Positions 26,137 to 34,584 of a DNA stretch of 64,000 nt are shown here, piece after piece. The notes beneath the pieces are model-generated. The model did no database searches. It saw nothing but the letters and a program-made list of their open reading frames with translations, and was not told the DNA's origin. Position 1 is the first letter of the stretch, and each line of letters opens with the position of its first letter. Position numbers and translations under genes: made by a program. This DNA comes from JACRAR01 sp041674465. Its GTDB lineage: Bacteria > Pseudomonadota > Gammaproteobacteria > Burkholderiales > Rhodocyclaceae. Location of the stretch: the NCBI GenBank assembly GCA_041674465.1, contig JBAYVV010000001.1, positions 1-64,000 on the forward strand. Direction: 5' to 3'.

Positions 26137-26970
26137 ATGCTGTTAGCCATTCGAGCCTCGTGGCGTCTATTGCGTGTCGCTCTGCATCTGGCCTATGGTC
26201 TGTTTCTGGCAGGCACTTTCTATCCCATGCTGGGCCTTGCCCAGCGCCGACGCATCAAGCAGCGCTGGTCGCGAGATCTATTGGTGTTGTTCGGCGTGCA
26301 ACTGGACAACACTGGCAATGTGGCTGGCGGCGCACGGCTGCTGGTCTCCAACCACATCTCCTGGCTTGACATATTTGTCATCAACGCCGTCGAGCCAGCG
26401 GTTTTCGTCAGCAAGGACGACATCCTCGCCTGGCCGCTGATCGGAACCCTGTCGCGCCATACCGAAACCATTTATCTGGAGCGCGGCTGCCATCGCTCCG
26501 CACACAGCGTGAGTCAGCGGATCGTGGCGGTATTGAGTTCGGGTACCACGGTCGCCATCTTTCCGGAAGGCACGACATCTCACGGCGAATGCGTGCTGCC
26601 CTTTCGTGGCGCGCTGCTGGAAGGCGCATTGCGTGCCGGCACACCGGTCCAGCCGCTGGCCTTGCGCTATACCACCCGGCGGGGCGGGAAAACCAAGGCG
26701 GCTGCCTATTGCGGGGCTACTTCACTGCTCGAATCGATGTGGACGATTGCCGCCGCACCTTCGTTGCGTGCCCACCTGATCCACCTGGAGCCCCTGCCGG
26801 TGGATGGCATGGACCGGCGCATGCTGGCCATGACCAGCCAGATGCTGATCCGCCGCACCCTCTTCCCGGACGGTGCGGCGGGAATCTCAAGCACAGCGGA
26901 GAACGTTACTCAGACCCGAACACCACTTGCACCAGACAATCGATCCGAATCTGCCCTGGGTGTTATTTGA
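26137..26970 (+). CDS. olsA: OlsA-like 1-acylglycerol-3-phosphate/lyso-ornithine-lipid O-acyltransferase
   Basis: The 277-residue PlsC-family acyltransferase has the catalytic NHISWLD (HX4D), FPEGTTS substrate motif and an N-terminal membrane helix. ATG 26137 has GGGGAG about nine bases upstream; an in-frame ATG at 26116 is possible. PlsC-type enzymes acylate either lysophosphatidate or lyso-ornithine lipid. Divergent pairing with olsB favours the latter. The stop overlaps the convergent glycosyltransferase 3' end by eight bases. Confidence 0.75.
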   Translation: MLLAIRASWRLLRVALHLAYGLFLAGTFYPMLGLAQRRRIKQRWSRDLLVLFGVQLDNTGNVAGGARLLVSNHISWLDIFVINAVEPAVFVSKDDILAWPLIGTLSRHTETIYLERGCHRSAHSVSQRIVAVLSSGTTVAIFPEGTTSHGECVLPFRGALLEGALRAGTPVQPLALRYTTRRGGKTKAAAYCGATSLLESMWTIAAAPSLRAHLIHLEPLPVDGMDRRMLAMTSQMLIRRTLFPDGAAGISSTAENVTQTRTPLAPDNRSESALGVI

Positions 26971-28174
26971 GCGGTTCGCCCGATTCGGCGCAGTGACCAA
27001 CCGCACTGCCCAACGCTTGCGGCGAAGCAGAACCGCCTTCGTTTCCATCGATGCACCGGATAAGCGCCGCGATGAACCTATCGTGAATGCTTTCCCAGTC
27101 CAGTTGGGCGACCGATGGCGCAGCCCGATGCCTGATCTGTGTTCGTTGCCTGTCGTCGCTAGCAAGCGCAACGGCGGCATCAATGAAGCCGCGACTATGA
27201 CCGGGTGCCGCTAGAAGCCCATTCCTGCCGTTTTCGATCAGATCCGCCGCACCCGCACAGTTGTAAGCGACCACAGCCAATCCGCTGGCAAGTGCCTCGG
27301 CGGTGACATTGCCGAAGGTTTCAGTGAGACTCGGAAACAGGAACAGATCCGCCGACGCATAATGCTCGGCGAGGTCGGCCCCGCGCCGCAGACCGGCAAA
27401 GCAGTACTGCGGATATTGCCTGACGAGCGCCTTGAGTTGCGGTCCCTCGCCGACGAAAACCATCCGTGCCTTCGCGCGAGCCTTGTGAATAGCCGCAACC
27501 GCCTGCAACACCAGATCCAGGTTCTTCTCTGCCGCCAGCCTGCCGACATAGCAAACCACCAGGTCATCCGGACTTGCGCCCCAACGGCTGCGCAACTCGG
27601 CGGAACGTCGTGCCGGGTTGAATAACCGGGTATCGACACCGCGTGAAACCACTGCGACATTGCGATAGCCCTGGCGGCGGAGTTGCTCTTGAAGGGCGGA
27701 AGTCGGCACCAAAGTAACGTCGGTGCGATTATGCAGATATCTGAGATAGCGGCCGATCGGGCCTTTCAACCAACCCAGTCGATAGTGACGGCTGTAGGCA
27801 TCGAAGTTGGTATGAAATCCCGAACTGATCGGCAGGCCGAGTTCGCGCGCCGCTGTAACCGCCGACCAGCCGAGCGGACCCTCGGTGGCGACATGGACAA
27901 TGTCGGGTCTCTGACCGGACCATGCCTGCCGCAAGCTGCGTCGCGCGGGCAGGCCGAAACGCATCTGGTCATATCCCGGAATCGGCAAGCCGGGAACCAG
28001 GATCTCGCTGTAGCCCGGATGCACCACCGCCATGTCGCCGGGGTATTGCCTGGGACGGACCAGTTGCACCGAATGTCCGCGCTGCAGCACACCTTCGACC
28101 AAACGATGGAGCGTCATGGCGACGCCGTTGACCTCGGGCGGATAGGTTTCAGTGACCAGCGCGATCTTAGCCAA
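26963..28174 (-). CDS. GT4 glycosyltransferase, probable glycolipid synthase (1)
   Basis: The product is about 403 residues of GT-B fold. The N-terminal half begins LAKIALVTETYPPEVNGVA. The donor-binding half has VGRLAAEKNLDLVLQAV and the EX7E motif in ETFGNVTAEAL. It resembles GDP-mannose- or UDP-sugar-dependent lipid glycosyltransferases. No ATG lies near the conserved start; TTG 28174 overlaps the dgkA stop by eight bases, implying translational coupling. In phosphate-starved bacteria related enzymes glycosylate diacylglycerol. The sugar donor and acceptor cannot be read here. Confidence 0.82.
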   Translation of the reverse strand: MAKIALVTETYPPEVNGVAMTLHRLVEGVLQRGHSVQLVRPRQYPGDMAVVHPGYSEILVPGLPIPGYDQMRFGLPARRSLRQAWSGQRPDIVHVATEGPLGWSAVTAARELGLPISSGFHTNFDAYSRHYRLGWLKGPIGRYLRYLHNRTDVTLVPTSALQEQLRRQGYRNVAVVSRGVDTRLFNPARRSAELRSRWGASPDDLVVCYVGRLAAEKNLDLVLQAVAAIHKARAKARMVFVGEGPQLKALVRQYPQYCFAGLRRGADLAEHYASADLFLFPSLTETFGNVTAEALASGLAVVAYNCAGAADLIENGRNGLLAAPGHSRGFIDAAVALASDDRQRTQIRHRAAPSVAQLDWESIHDRFIAALIRCIDGNEGGSASPQALGSAVGHCAESGEPLK

Positions 28175-28604
28175 ACAGCACCAGACTCCAGGTCGTGATG
28201 ACATTCAGCAGCGCCACAAACACGGCGGCGCTGCCAATGTCCTTGGCTCGCTTGGCAAGACGGTGCCTATCCAACGAAACGCGATCCACGGCAGCTTCAA
28301 TCGCCGAGTTGAGCAGTTCGATGATCAGCACCAGCAGCACGCTGGCAATCATCAGCGCCTTGTGGCTGGCGGGAATGGGACAGAACAGTGCCACCGGTAT
28401 CAGCAATGTGGCCAGCAAGGCCTCCTGGCGGAAGGCATCCTCGTGCTTGAAAGCAGCGCGCAAGCCGGCCAGCGAATATTGAAAGGCGTTCCAGACCCGG
28501 CGCAAACCGGTCTGCCCCTTGTACGGGCTTTCTTCGCCTAGTGTTTCAAGACCATTTGTCTCAAGCTCATTTGTCTCAAGCTCATTTTTTTCGCGACTAT
28601 TCAT
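28167..28604 (-). CDS. dgkA: Diacylglycerol kinase DgkA-type
   Basis: The 145-residue protein has a hydrophilic N-terminus and three membrane helices (ALLATLLIPVALFCPI; ALMIASVLLVLIIELLNSA; SAAVFVALLNVITTWSLVLFG). The catalytic stretch ELLNSAIEAAVDR is diagnostic of DgkA. It phosphorylates diacylglycerol to phosphatidate, recycling or competing for the diacylglycerol that PlcP would release. Its ATG overlaps the preceding glycosyltransferase stop (ATGA). The N-terminal 20 residues are about 20 longer than E. coli DgkA and contain repeated ELETN units encoded by a 15-base tandem repeat. Confidence 0.9.
   Translation of the reverse strand: MNSREKNELETNELETNGLETLGEESPYKGQTGLRRVWNAFQYSLAGLRAAFKHEDAFRQEALLATLLIPVALFCPIPASHKALMIASVLLVLIIELLNSAIEAAVDRVSLDRHRLAKRAKDIGSAAVFVALLNVITTWSLVLFG
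28546..28590 (-). repeat. 15-base tandem repeat in the 5' end of dgkA
   Basis: Units start at 28546, 28561 and 28576, with core TCAAGCTCATTTGTC; the outer copies are diverged. Being a multiple of three, copy changes keep the frame and lengthen the cytoplasmic N-terminus by five residues. Confidence 0.8.
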
Positions 28605-29767
28605 GTCATTTGTCCCGGATGCTGCTCGATCAGTGCGCGATACAGTTCAGCCAGCTTGATGGCCTGGCTGGCCGCGTCCCACTCGCGCGCAAACGCCACG
28701 GCGTCCTGGCCGAGTTGCGCCAGGCGCTGCGGCTGATCGAGAAGCTGCACCAGTTGTTCGGTGAAGGCCGGCACCTCGTGTGAGCCCGGCACGGCACCGC
28801 GTTGCGGCGAGACGATCCCGGCAGCGCCAAGTGCTGGAATCGCGAGTACCGGCAAACCGGCGGCCATGGCTTCGAGCAGCACCAGACCCTGGGTTTCGGT
28901 GTGCGAAGCGAAGACGAACAGGTCGGCGGATGCATAACAATCCTTGAGTCCGGTGTCACGCGCCAGATAGCCGACAAAGCGCACATGTTCGCTTAGCCCC
29001 ATCTGCTCCGACTTGCGCCGCAGCGTCGGCAGTGCCGGACCGTCGCCGGCGATCAGCAGCAACAGGTCGGGACGCTGGCGTCGCGCCAGCTGAGCGACCT
29101 CGAGCAGGAAACCGATATTCTTTTCAAAGGCGACACGGCCGACATACAGGGCCAGCTTGCGCTCTCTGCCGATGTTGTGGGCAGCACGAAAACTCTGTCC
29201 ATCGCCGCGCACGAATTCACTCTCGCCAAGCCCGGTCGGGATGACGTGCAGGGGGCGCGTGACACCGTAATCGCGCAGCGTTTCGGCCATGGCCTGCGAC
29301 GGCACCACGACGGCATCGAGGGCAGCGCACTGGCCGCGCGCGACGCGACGTGCCAGCGCCCGCAGCGATGAGCGCGGCAGGAAGGGAATGTAGTGAAACA
29401 GATACTCTTCAAAATGAGTGTGGTAAGTGGCGATGCAAGGCACACCAAGGGCGCGCGCGACTTTGACCCCCGTGTAATGGGCGGCAAAAGGCGTCTGTAC
29501 ATGCACCAGGTTCAAATCGAGCCCCCGCAGCCGGTCGGGCAGCTGGCGCAAGGCGCAGCGGCGCATCAGCCGGTCTTCGGGATCGAGCGGCACCCGCCGG
29601 GCTGCGACGCGGATCACGTCGTCGGCGGGCGCATCGTCCAGATACTGGGGTGCGACCACGGTCACACGCACGCCAAGCTCCGCCAGAGCATGGCGGAAGG
29701 TCAGGATCGAGGTCGATACGCCGTTGATGCGAGGAAAATAAACGTCGGAAAACTTCAGTACGTGCAT
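28601..29767 (-). CDS. GT4 glycosyltransferase, probable glycolipid synthase (2)
   Basis: This 388-residue GT-B enzyme starts MHVLKFSDVYFPRINGVSTS. It has the acceptor-side segment TYHTHFEEYLFHYIP, the donor-binding VGRVAFEKNIGFLLEV, and the EX7E motif ETQGLVLLEA. It resembles diacylglycerol glucosyl-/mannosyltransferases. It is first in a three-gene operon: this gene, dgkA and a second GT4, all with overlapping stop/start codons. PHO-like heptamers lie 100-170 bases upstream. Two different GT4 enzymes suggest either two sugars or a disaccharide headgroup. Confidence 0.82.
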   Translation of the reverse strand: MHVLKFSDVYFPRINGVSTSILTFRHALAELGVRVTVVAPQYLDDAPADDVIRVAARRVPLDPEDRLMRRCALRQLPDRLRGLDLNLVHVQTPFAAHYTGVKVARALGVPCIATYHTHFEEYLFHYIPFLPRSSLRALARRVARGQCAALDAVVVPSQAMAETLRDYGVTRPLHVIPTGLGESEFVRGDGQSFRAAHNIGRERKLALYVGRVAFEKNIGFLLEVAQLARRQRPDLLLLIAGDGPALPTLRRKSEQMGLSEHVRFVGYLARDTGLKDCYASADLFVFASHTETQGLVLLEAMAAGLPVLAIPALGAAGIVSPQRGAVPGSHEVPAFTEQLVQLLDQPQRLAQLGQDAVAFAREWDAASQAIKLAELYRALIEQHPGQMT

Positions 29768-29852
29768 GGCTCAGGCAGCGCTGGTCGCAGCCTGATGATT
29801 TGAATTTGGCGTGGTGCGCATCGCTTCCTCCGGTTCGTATCGCTGGGGCTGA

Positions 29853-29934
29853 ATTCTGGCGAGTCGCAGTGACGCGTTGATTACAGATTTGTTTCGACGC
29901 TATGACAAAGTGCCTGCTGACATAAATCTGTCAT
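29853..29934. promoter_or_regulatory. PHO-box-like heptamers upstream of the glycosyltransferase operon
   Basis: On the minus strand, CTGTAATCAACGCGTCAC (29886-29869) is a weak PHO box followed after 10 bases by CAGAAT (29858-29853). A further TTGTCAT starts 22 bases (2 x 11) upstream at 29908. On the plus strand, CTGACATAAATCTGTCAT (29917-29934) matches the PHO consensus at nearly every base but points away from the operon. The cluster supports PhoB binding here; which promoter it drives is unclear. Confidence 0.6.
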
Positions 29935-30023
29935 GGCACAGTAACCTGGCGAGAATAAAGTTGCCATGAACTGCCAGTCCCTCAGAAACGCGTTTGCAAA
30001 AATCCAGGTGACTTTCGAGTGTC

Positions 30024-30044
30024 CTGCGTGCCCACTGCACGCAG
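30024..30044 (-). terminator. Hairpin downstream of the PAS-GGDEF-EAL gene
   Basis: CTGCGTGC (30024-30031) and GCACGCAG (30037-30044) form a perfect 8-bp stem with a five-base loop, six bases past the stop codon. Flanking TGTCCTG (30020-30026) and CAGGACA (30051-30057) offer an alternative pairing. No T-tract follows. Confidence 0.45.
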
Positions 30045-30049
30045 ACTGA

Positions 30050-31903
30050 TCAGGACAACACTTCCGCTGTGATCCTTGGCGGGTGCTCCAGCCGGCCGTT
30101 GCGCGGGGCGACGAGAAAGTTGGCCAACGCTTCTGCCGGCATGGGACGGGAAAAATGGTAACCCTGCGCTTCATCGCAACGGAAAATCTGCAACTGATTG
30201 GCGATATGCCCATTTTCCACGCCTTCGGCCACGGTTCTCAAATTCAGGCTTTTGGCCATTTGAATGATGGCGCGCACGATGGCCGCATCGTCAGGATCGC
30301 TGGCAAGGTCGCGCACAAAGGACTGATCGATCTTGAGCTTGTCGACCTTGAAGCGCTTGAGATAGGCAAGACTGGAGTAGCCTGTGCCGAAATCGTCGAT
30401 GGAAAGATTGATGCCGAGCAATTTTAGCTGGCGGACGGTGGCCAGGACGTTCTTCGTATCGCGGATCAGAATCGACTCCGTCAATTCGAGTTCCAGGAAA
30501 GTCGGGGCCAGACCGGATGCGCAAAGCGCATTGGTTACCGATTGGTAGAGATTGCCACGCTTGAACTGAACCGCCGAGAGATTGACGGCGATGACCAGTT
30601 CGGGCAACCCCGCCCTCTGCCACGCTTTTGCCTGGCGGCAGGCTTCATGCAATACCCATTCACCAATCGGAACGATCAACCCGCTGTCTTCAGCGACAGG
30701 AATGAAGCGTCCGGGCGGCACCAGGCCCAGCTCAGGGTGATTCCATCTGATCAGCGCCTCTGCGCCAATAACCGCACCGCTGTCGAGCAGAATTTGCGGC
30801 TGGTAATGCAGCACGAACTCTCCACGTTCGAGCGCTTTGCGCAAGCCGTTGCGGATCTGCAGCTGTTCGCTGTGATCGGTGGTCATGGAGTTGTCGAAGA
30901 ACTGATAGGTATTGCGCCCTACTTCTTTGGCCTGGTACATCGCCGCATCGGCATTGCTGAGCAGGGTCTCGAAATCTCCGCCGTCATCGGGATAGACCGC
31001 AATGCCAATCGACATGGTCAGCGAAAGTTCATGGCCTTCCAGTGTGAAGGGTTCTTCGGCTCTGCGCAGCATCATTTCGGCGATCCTGGTGATCGCATCC
31101 TTCTCGCGCAGGTCGGAAAGTATCACGATGAATTCATCGCCGCCGTGTCGACTGACGGTATCCGTTTCGCGCACGCAACTCTGGATTCTCGTTGTGACAA
31201 TTTTCAGGACGGTATCACCGAAGACATGGCCTTTCGATTCATTGACCGACTTGAAATGATCCATGTCAAGAAACAGCAATGCCACCCTGGTTCTGGATTG
31301 CTCCGCATTGCTGATTGCCAGTTTCAATTGCTGATTGGCAGAAAGCCGGTTGGGCAACTCCGTCAGCGCATCGTGGTGGGCGAGGAACTCGATACGCCGC
31401 TGTGCCATCTTGCTTTCGGTGATATCGGAAAAAATGGACAGATAGTGGGTAACGACACCGTCGTGATCGCCGACCGCGGAAATCCTCAACCATTCAGGGT
31501 AGATCTCTCCGCTTTTGCGCCGATTCCAGATTTCACCTTCCCAGTAATCCAGGTTTTTCAATTGCTGCCACATGTTTCGATAGAACTCGTCATTGTGGCG
31601 GCCAGACTTGAGCAGGCGCGGATTCTCGCCGGCAACGTCCCCAAGGTCGTAGCCGGTGATGGTGGTGAACGCCGGGTTGACCAGCAATATCCGTCCACTT
31701 GCATCGGTGATGACGATGCCCTCGTTGCTGCTTTCGAACAAGGTGGAAAAAATTCGCGTCTGCTGCGTCGCCAATTCCTGCCCGGATAATTTTTTCACCG
31801 TCTGAGCGATCTTCTGAGCGGAAATGCCGGGGAGCTCCATGGCGTCACCGTGCAACTCCGGGGTCAGCAAGGCAACAACATGCGGCGGCAAGGAGAATGT
31901 CAT
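30050..31903 (-). CDS. PAS-GGDEF-EAL cyclic-di-GMP signalling protein
   Basis: The 617-residue protein has a PAS domain (about 50-165, VNPAFTTITGYDLGDVAGENPRLL). A GGDEF domain follows with intact RHGGDEF near residue 254. The EAL domain has GAEALIRW near 383, and also NLSAVQF, ELTES, DDFGTGYSSL and AEGVEN, so both synthesis and hydrolysis motifs look intact. Its start overlaps the stop of the next signalling gene (ATGA), so they are cotranscribed. It has no transmembrane segment, so PAS-sensed cytoplasmic input is likely. Confidence 0.92.
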   Translation of the reverse strand: MTFSLPPHVVALLTPELHGDAMELPGISAQKIAQTVKKLSGQELATQQTRIFSTLFESSNEGIVITDASGRILLVNPAFTTITGYDLGDVAGENPRLLKSGRHNDEFYRNMWQQLKNLDYWEGEIWNRRKSGEIYPEWLRISAVGDHDGVVTHYLSIFSDITESKMAQRRIEFLAHHDALTELPNRLSANQQLKLAISNAEQSRTRVALLFLDMDHFKSVNESKGHVFGDTVLKIVTTRIQSCVRETDTVSRHGGDEFIVILSDLREKDAITRIAEMMLRRAEEPFTLEGHELSLTMSIGIAVYPDDGGDFETLLSNADAAMYQAKEVGRNTYQFFDNSMTTDHSEQLQIRNGLRKALERGEFVLHYQPQILLDSGAVIGAEALIRWNHPELGLVPPGRFIPVAEDSGLIVPIGEWVLHEACRQAKAWQRAGLPELVIAVNLSAVQFKRGNLYQSVTNALCASGLAPTFLELELTESILIRDTKNVLATVRQLKLLGINLSIDDFGTGYSSLAYLKRFKVDKLKIDQSFVRDLASDPDDAAIVRAIIQMAKSLNLRTVAEGVENGHIANQLQIFRCDEAQGYHFSRPMPAEALANFLVAPRNGRLEHPPRITAEVLS

Positions 31904-33720
31904 GCGGCCCCCACGATTGAATAATCGCGCTGGTTGATATAAAAACTGTTGCCCTTGATGGCTTTGGCTTTCTTCTTCACCTCGGCGGCGATTACCGATA
32001 CCTGGAGATGGTTCTGGAAAAGCTCGGGCTGGGCTTTGAATGCGCCGATCGACAGGGTAATTATTTCCTGAAACTCCATCTGGCCCTTGCGATTCTCAGT
32101 GACATAGCCGCCACGCTCGATGTCATCGGCGTTGAAAAATCTCAGGATTTCCTTGCCGAAATGTTCGAGTGCACGGCAGCAGCGCTCCTCGCAATCGCTG
32201 CTGCGCAAAATCAGCACGAAATCGTCACCGCCGATGTGACCGATGAAATCCCGTTCGGCGTCGCAAACATCGCTGAGGATTCTGCCGGTCAGCTGGATTA
32301 CCTCATCTCCCTTGGCATAGCCATAGACATCGTTGAAGGGCTTGAAATGATCCAGATCGCAATAGCAGATGAAGCAGGTTTCGCGATTGGCAAGCAGGTT
32401 GTCGATGTGCTGGTTGATCGGCACATTGCCAGGCAGCAGTGTCAAGGGATTCGAATATTTGGCTGCATCCATCTGCATCATGGTGATTTCGCGCACCAGA
32501 TCCTGCACCGAACCCATGCCGACATAGGCGTCATCGTTGGTAATGATGAAACCGCTGATCAGATGCCGGGGGTTGGCATTCACCACGGTTTCGGAAATTT
32601 CCTCCAGCGGCAGCTTGATGTCCAGAATCAGGGGTTGCGGATCCATGAAGCGGGTGCAAGGCTTGCGTCCGTACAATTCATGGCGAAACGGGCGTGACAT
32701 GTTGTCCACCATTTCGTAGCGGGCAATCAGACCGCGCGGCACGCCATGCTCGACCACGGCAATGGCACGCAAAGCGGCATTGTGTTCAAACAGCACAAAG
32801 ACATCTTCAGCCTTGGTCTCGGGCGTTACCGAGGGTGGCTTGGCCAGCAATTTCTCCAGGATCCCGCCGGTCCTGTTGTCCGCAATGTGACGCGTACCGT
32901 ATTGCACAGTCATGGCTTTATGCGCAGCGGCAGACAAGGTGCGCGTCGGAGTCTGGTTATAACGCCCGAAGAAATCGCCTGCGGCGTAATGGATATTGAG
33001 TTTCTTCAGGGTTTGGAAGTCCCCTGGCGTAATGATGCCGGTGGCTATGACACGTCTTCCCATGCCCTGCGCTTGCTCCAGCTGCTCTGCCAGCATGCTT
33101 TGATTGACCGCATGCCGATCGATACCGTCAAACAAGTGCTCGTCAAGAATCAGAAAATCCGGCTGGATCTCGTTCCAGAGCAAGTTTCGAGACCGAAAAC
33201 AGCCGAAGTCGCTCGATGCGATCAGCATGCCTTGACGCTGTAGTTGTGCGGCAACCTGGATGGCAGCGCTGAATTCCAGCGCATCGAAGCCGACGCTGCT
33301 GGGAAACACTACCACCAGCGAAGCGCACGGAAAATTGCCGGCCTTCAATTCCTCTGCGAAGATGCTTGCCAATGAAACACCGACTTCCCGGATAGCGCCC
33401 TGCGGCAGGCTGTAGAACAACAAGTTGCTGTCGCTTTGAGCTGCAAAGCCATCGATTGCGGTTTTCAGGGAGGCTCGGGTCATCTGGCGCAAGATGCCCA
33501 GCTGCACACAGACATTGCCGAGCAGGTTCGAGGCACAGCGAATCGAGGCCGAGATCATGCGTATTCGGGTGAGGTAACCGAGAATTCCCAAGCGCGACAA
33601 GTCGGCTATCGGTTGATAACGCGCTTGCAGTTCGTGACCGTGCAGGATCGAGCCAGCTTCTGCAGTGCAAACATCGCACTTGGGTGTGGCACGGGCTATC
33701 GCGATGGTCGATTTATCCAC
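31900..33720 (-). CDS. Degenerate EAL - CBS-like - GGDDF signalling protein
   Basis: The 606-residue protein begins with a divergent EAL domain: the position of the EAL motif reads ILGYLTR, and metal-ligand motifs are poor, so phosphodiesterase activity is unlikely. A CBS-pair-like region spans about 270-400 (PSVTPETKAEDVFVLFEHN; FIITNDDAYVGMGSV). The C-terminal GGDEF domain has GGDDF near residue 497 (a D for the second E) with an otherwise good frame (CDLDHFKPFNDVYGYAKGD). It is cotranscribed with the intact GGDEF-EAL gene and may act as a nucleotide or c-di-GMP sensor for it. Residual cyclase activity cannot be excluded, since GGDDF can be tolerated. Confidence 0.8.
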   Translation of the reverse strand: MDKSTIAIARATPKCDVCTAEAGSILHGHELQARYQPIADLSRLGILGYLTRIRMISASIRCASNLLGNVCVQLGILRQMTRASLKTAIDGFAAQSDSNLLFYSLPQGAIREVGVSLASIFAEELKAGNFPCASLVVVFPSSVGFDALEFSAAIQVAAQLQRQGMLIASSDFGCFRSRNLLWNEIQPDFLILDEHLFDGIDRHAVNQSMLAEQLEQAQGMGRRVIATGIITPGDFQTLKKLNIHYAAGDFFGRYNQTPTRTLSAAAHKAMTVQYGTRHIADNRTGGILEKLLAKPPSVTPETKAEDVFVLFEHNAALRAIAVVEHGVPRGLIARYEMVDNMSRPFRHELYGRKPCTRFMDPQPLILDIKLPLEEISETVVNANPRHLISGFIITNDDAYVGMGSVQDLVREITMMQMDAAKYSNPLTLLPGNVPINQHIDNLLANRETCFICYCDLDHFKPFNDVYGYAKGDEVIQLTGRILSDVCDAERDFIGHIGGDDFVLILRSSDCEERCCRALEHFGKEILRFFNADDIERGGYVTENRKGQMEFQEIITLSIGAFKAQPELFQNHLQVSVIAAEVKKKAKAIKGNSFYINQRDYSIVGAA

Positions 33721-33822
33721 AGTTCTGCTGTCGAAAAATGCGGTGAGCGTTCGGGAAGTTCAGATGACTGTTTTTCAGTTTGCATGCTATGAGGGTTAGG
33801 TTGCATATTTATTACGCTGACC

Positions 33823-34584
33823 TTAAACCGCTTGTTTATCTCGCAGCCAGATCTCGACTTGATGCGCTACCCAGGCGCCGTCGTCGAGCGGAATATCGTG
33901 CCCGGCGCGCAGGTGTTCGGCATAGCTGGCATCCCAGCGAACTGCAAGCTGCCATGAGCAGATCGGATTGACCAATTTGTCTTCCACGCTGGCAAGAATC
34001 AGCAGAGGAGGCTTTAGCTGCTTGGCGGGAGCGCGGTAACGCGCCGCCGCCAGCAATTGCCGCAAGGCATTGAAACGGGACACTGTTTGCTCCCTGCGCC
34101 AGTCCGCCCATCGGGCGAGAAGCCTGGCGTTATCGCCGCTGCGATTGCTGGTGAGGCGCAGGATGGTTTTTTCCCGGGTCTCGTCGCTGCCGCCAAACAG
34201 CGCAAGCTTGAGCAGAGATGCGTAATTGCGTGGTCGCAGACGCTGATAAAACGGATTGAACGGACGCAGGCTGGTATTGATCAGGATGCAACCCCCGATT
34301 TCATCCGCACTGCCGCTTGCCCAAGCGATCGCCACCATCGCGCCCAGCGACATGCCCAGCAGGTAATACGGTGGGCGAACGGCGCGCGCCGTCAATTCGG
34401 CACGACACCAGGCGGCCATTGCTTCGACACGTGTCAGGCTCGGCAAGTGGCTCAAACAGCCATTGCCGGGCAGGTCCAGTGTAATGATGTCGGCCTCGGG
34501 GATACGATGCCGGAAATTTTCGATGAAGTCGCCCCAGTGGCGACTCTCGCGCGACAGACCGCGCAGGAAGATCCAGGTGCTCAT
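33823..34584 (-). CDS. Alpha/beta hydrolase
   Basis: The 253-residue protein has the nucleophile elbow GMSLGAM, early DLPGNG oxyanion-side turn, and a late catalytic histidine candidate in RAGHDIPLDD, with an acid in SVEDKLVNP. ATG 34584 overlaps the upstream peptidase stop (ATGA), so I reject the longer frame to 34608. It resembles esterases/lipases of the BioH-like type. The substrate is unknown. Coupling to an M14-type peptidase suggests sequential processing of an amide or ester compound. Confidence 0.8.
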   Translation of the reverse strand: MSTWIFLRGLSRESRHWGDFIENFRHRIPEADIITLDLPGNGCLSHLPSLTRVEAMAAWCRAELTARAVRPPYYLLGMSLGAMVAIAWASGSADEIGGCILINTSLRPFNPFYQRLRPRNYASLLKLALFGGSDETREKTILRLTSNRSGDNARLLARWADWRREQTVSRFNALRQLLAAARYRAPAKQLKPPLLILASVEDKLVNPICSWQLAVRWDASYAEHLRAGHDIPLDDGAWVAHQVEIWLRDKQAV

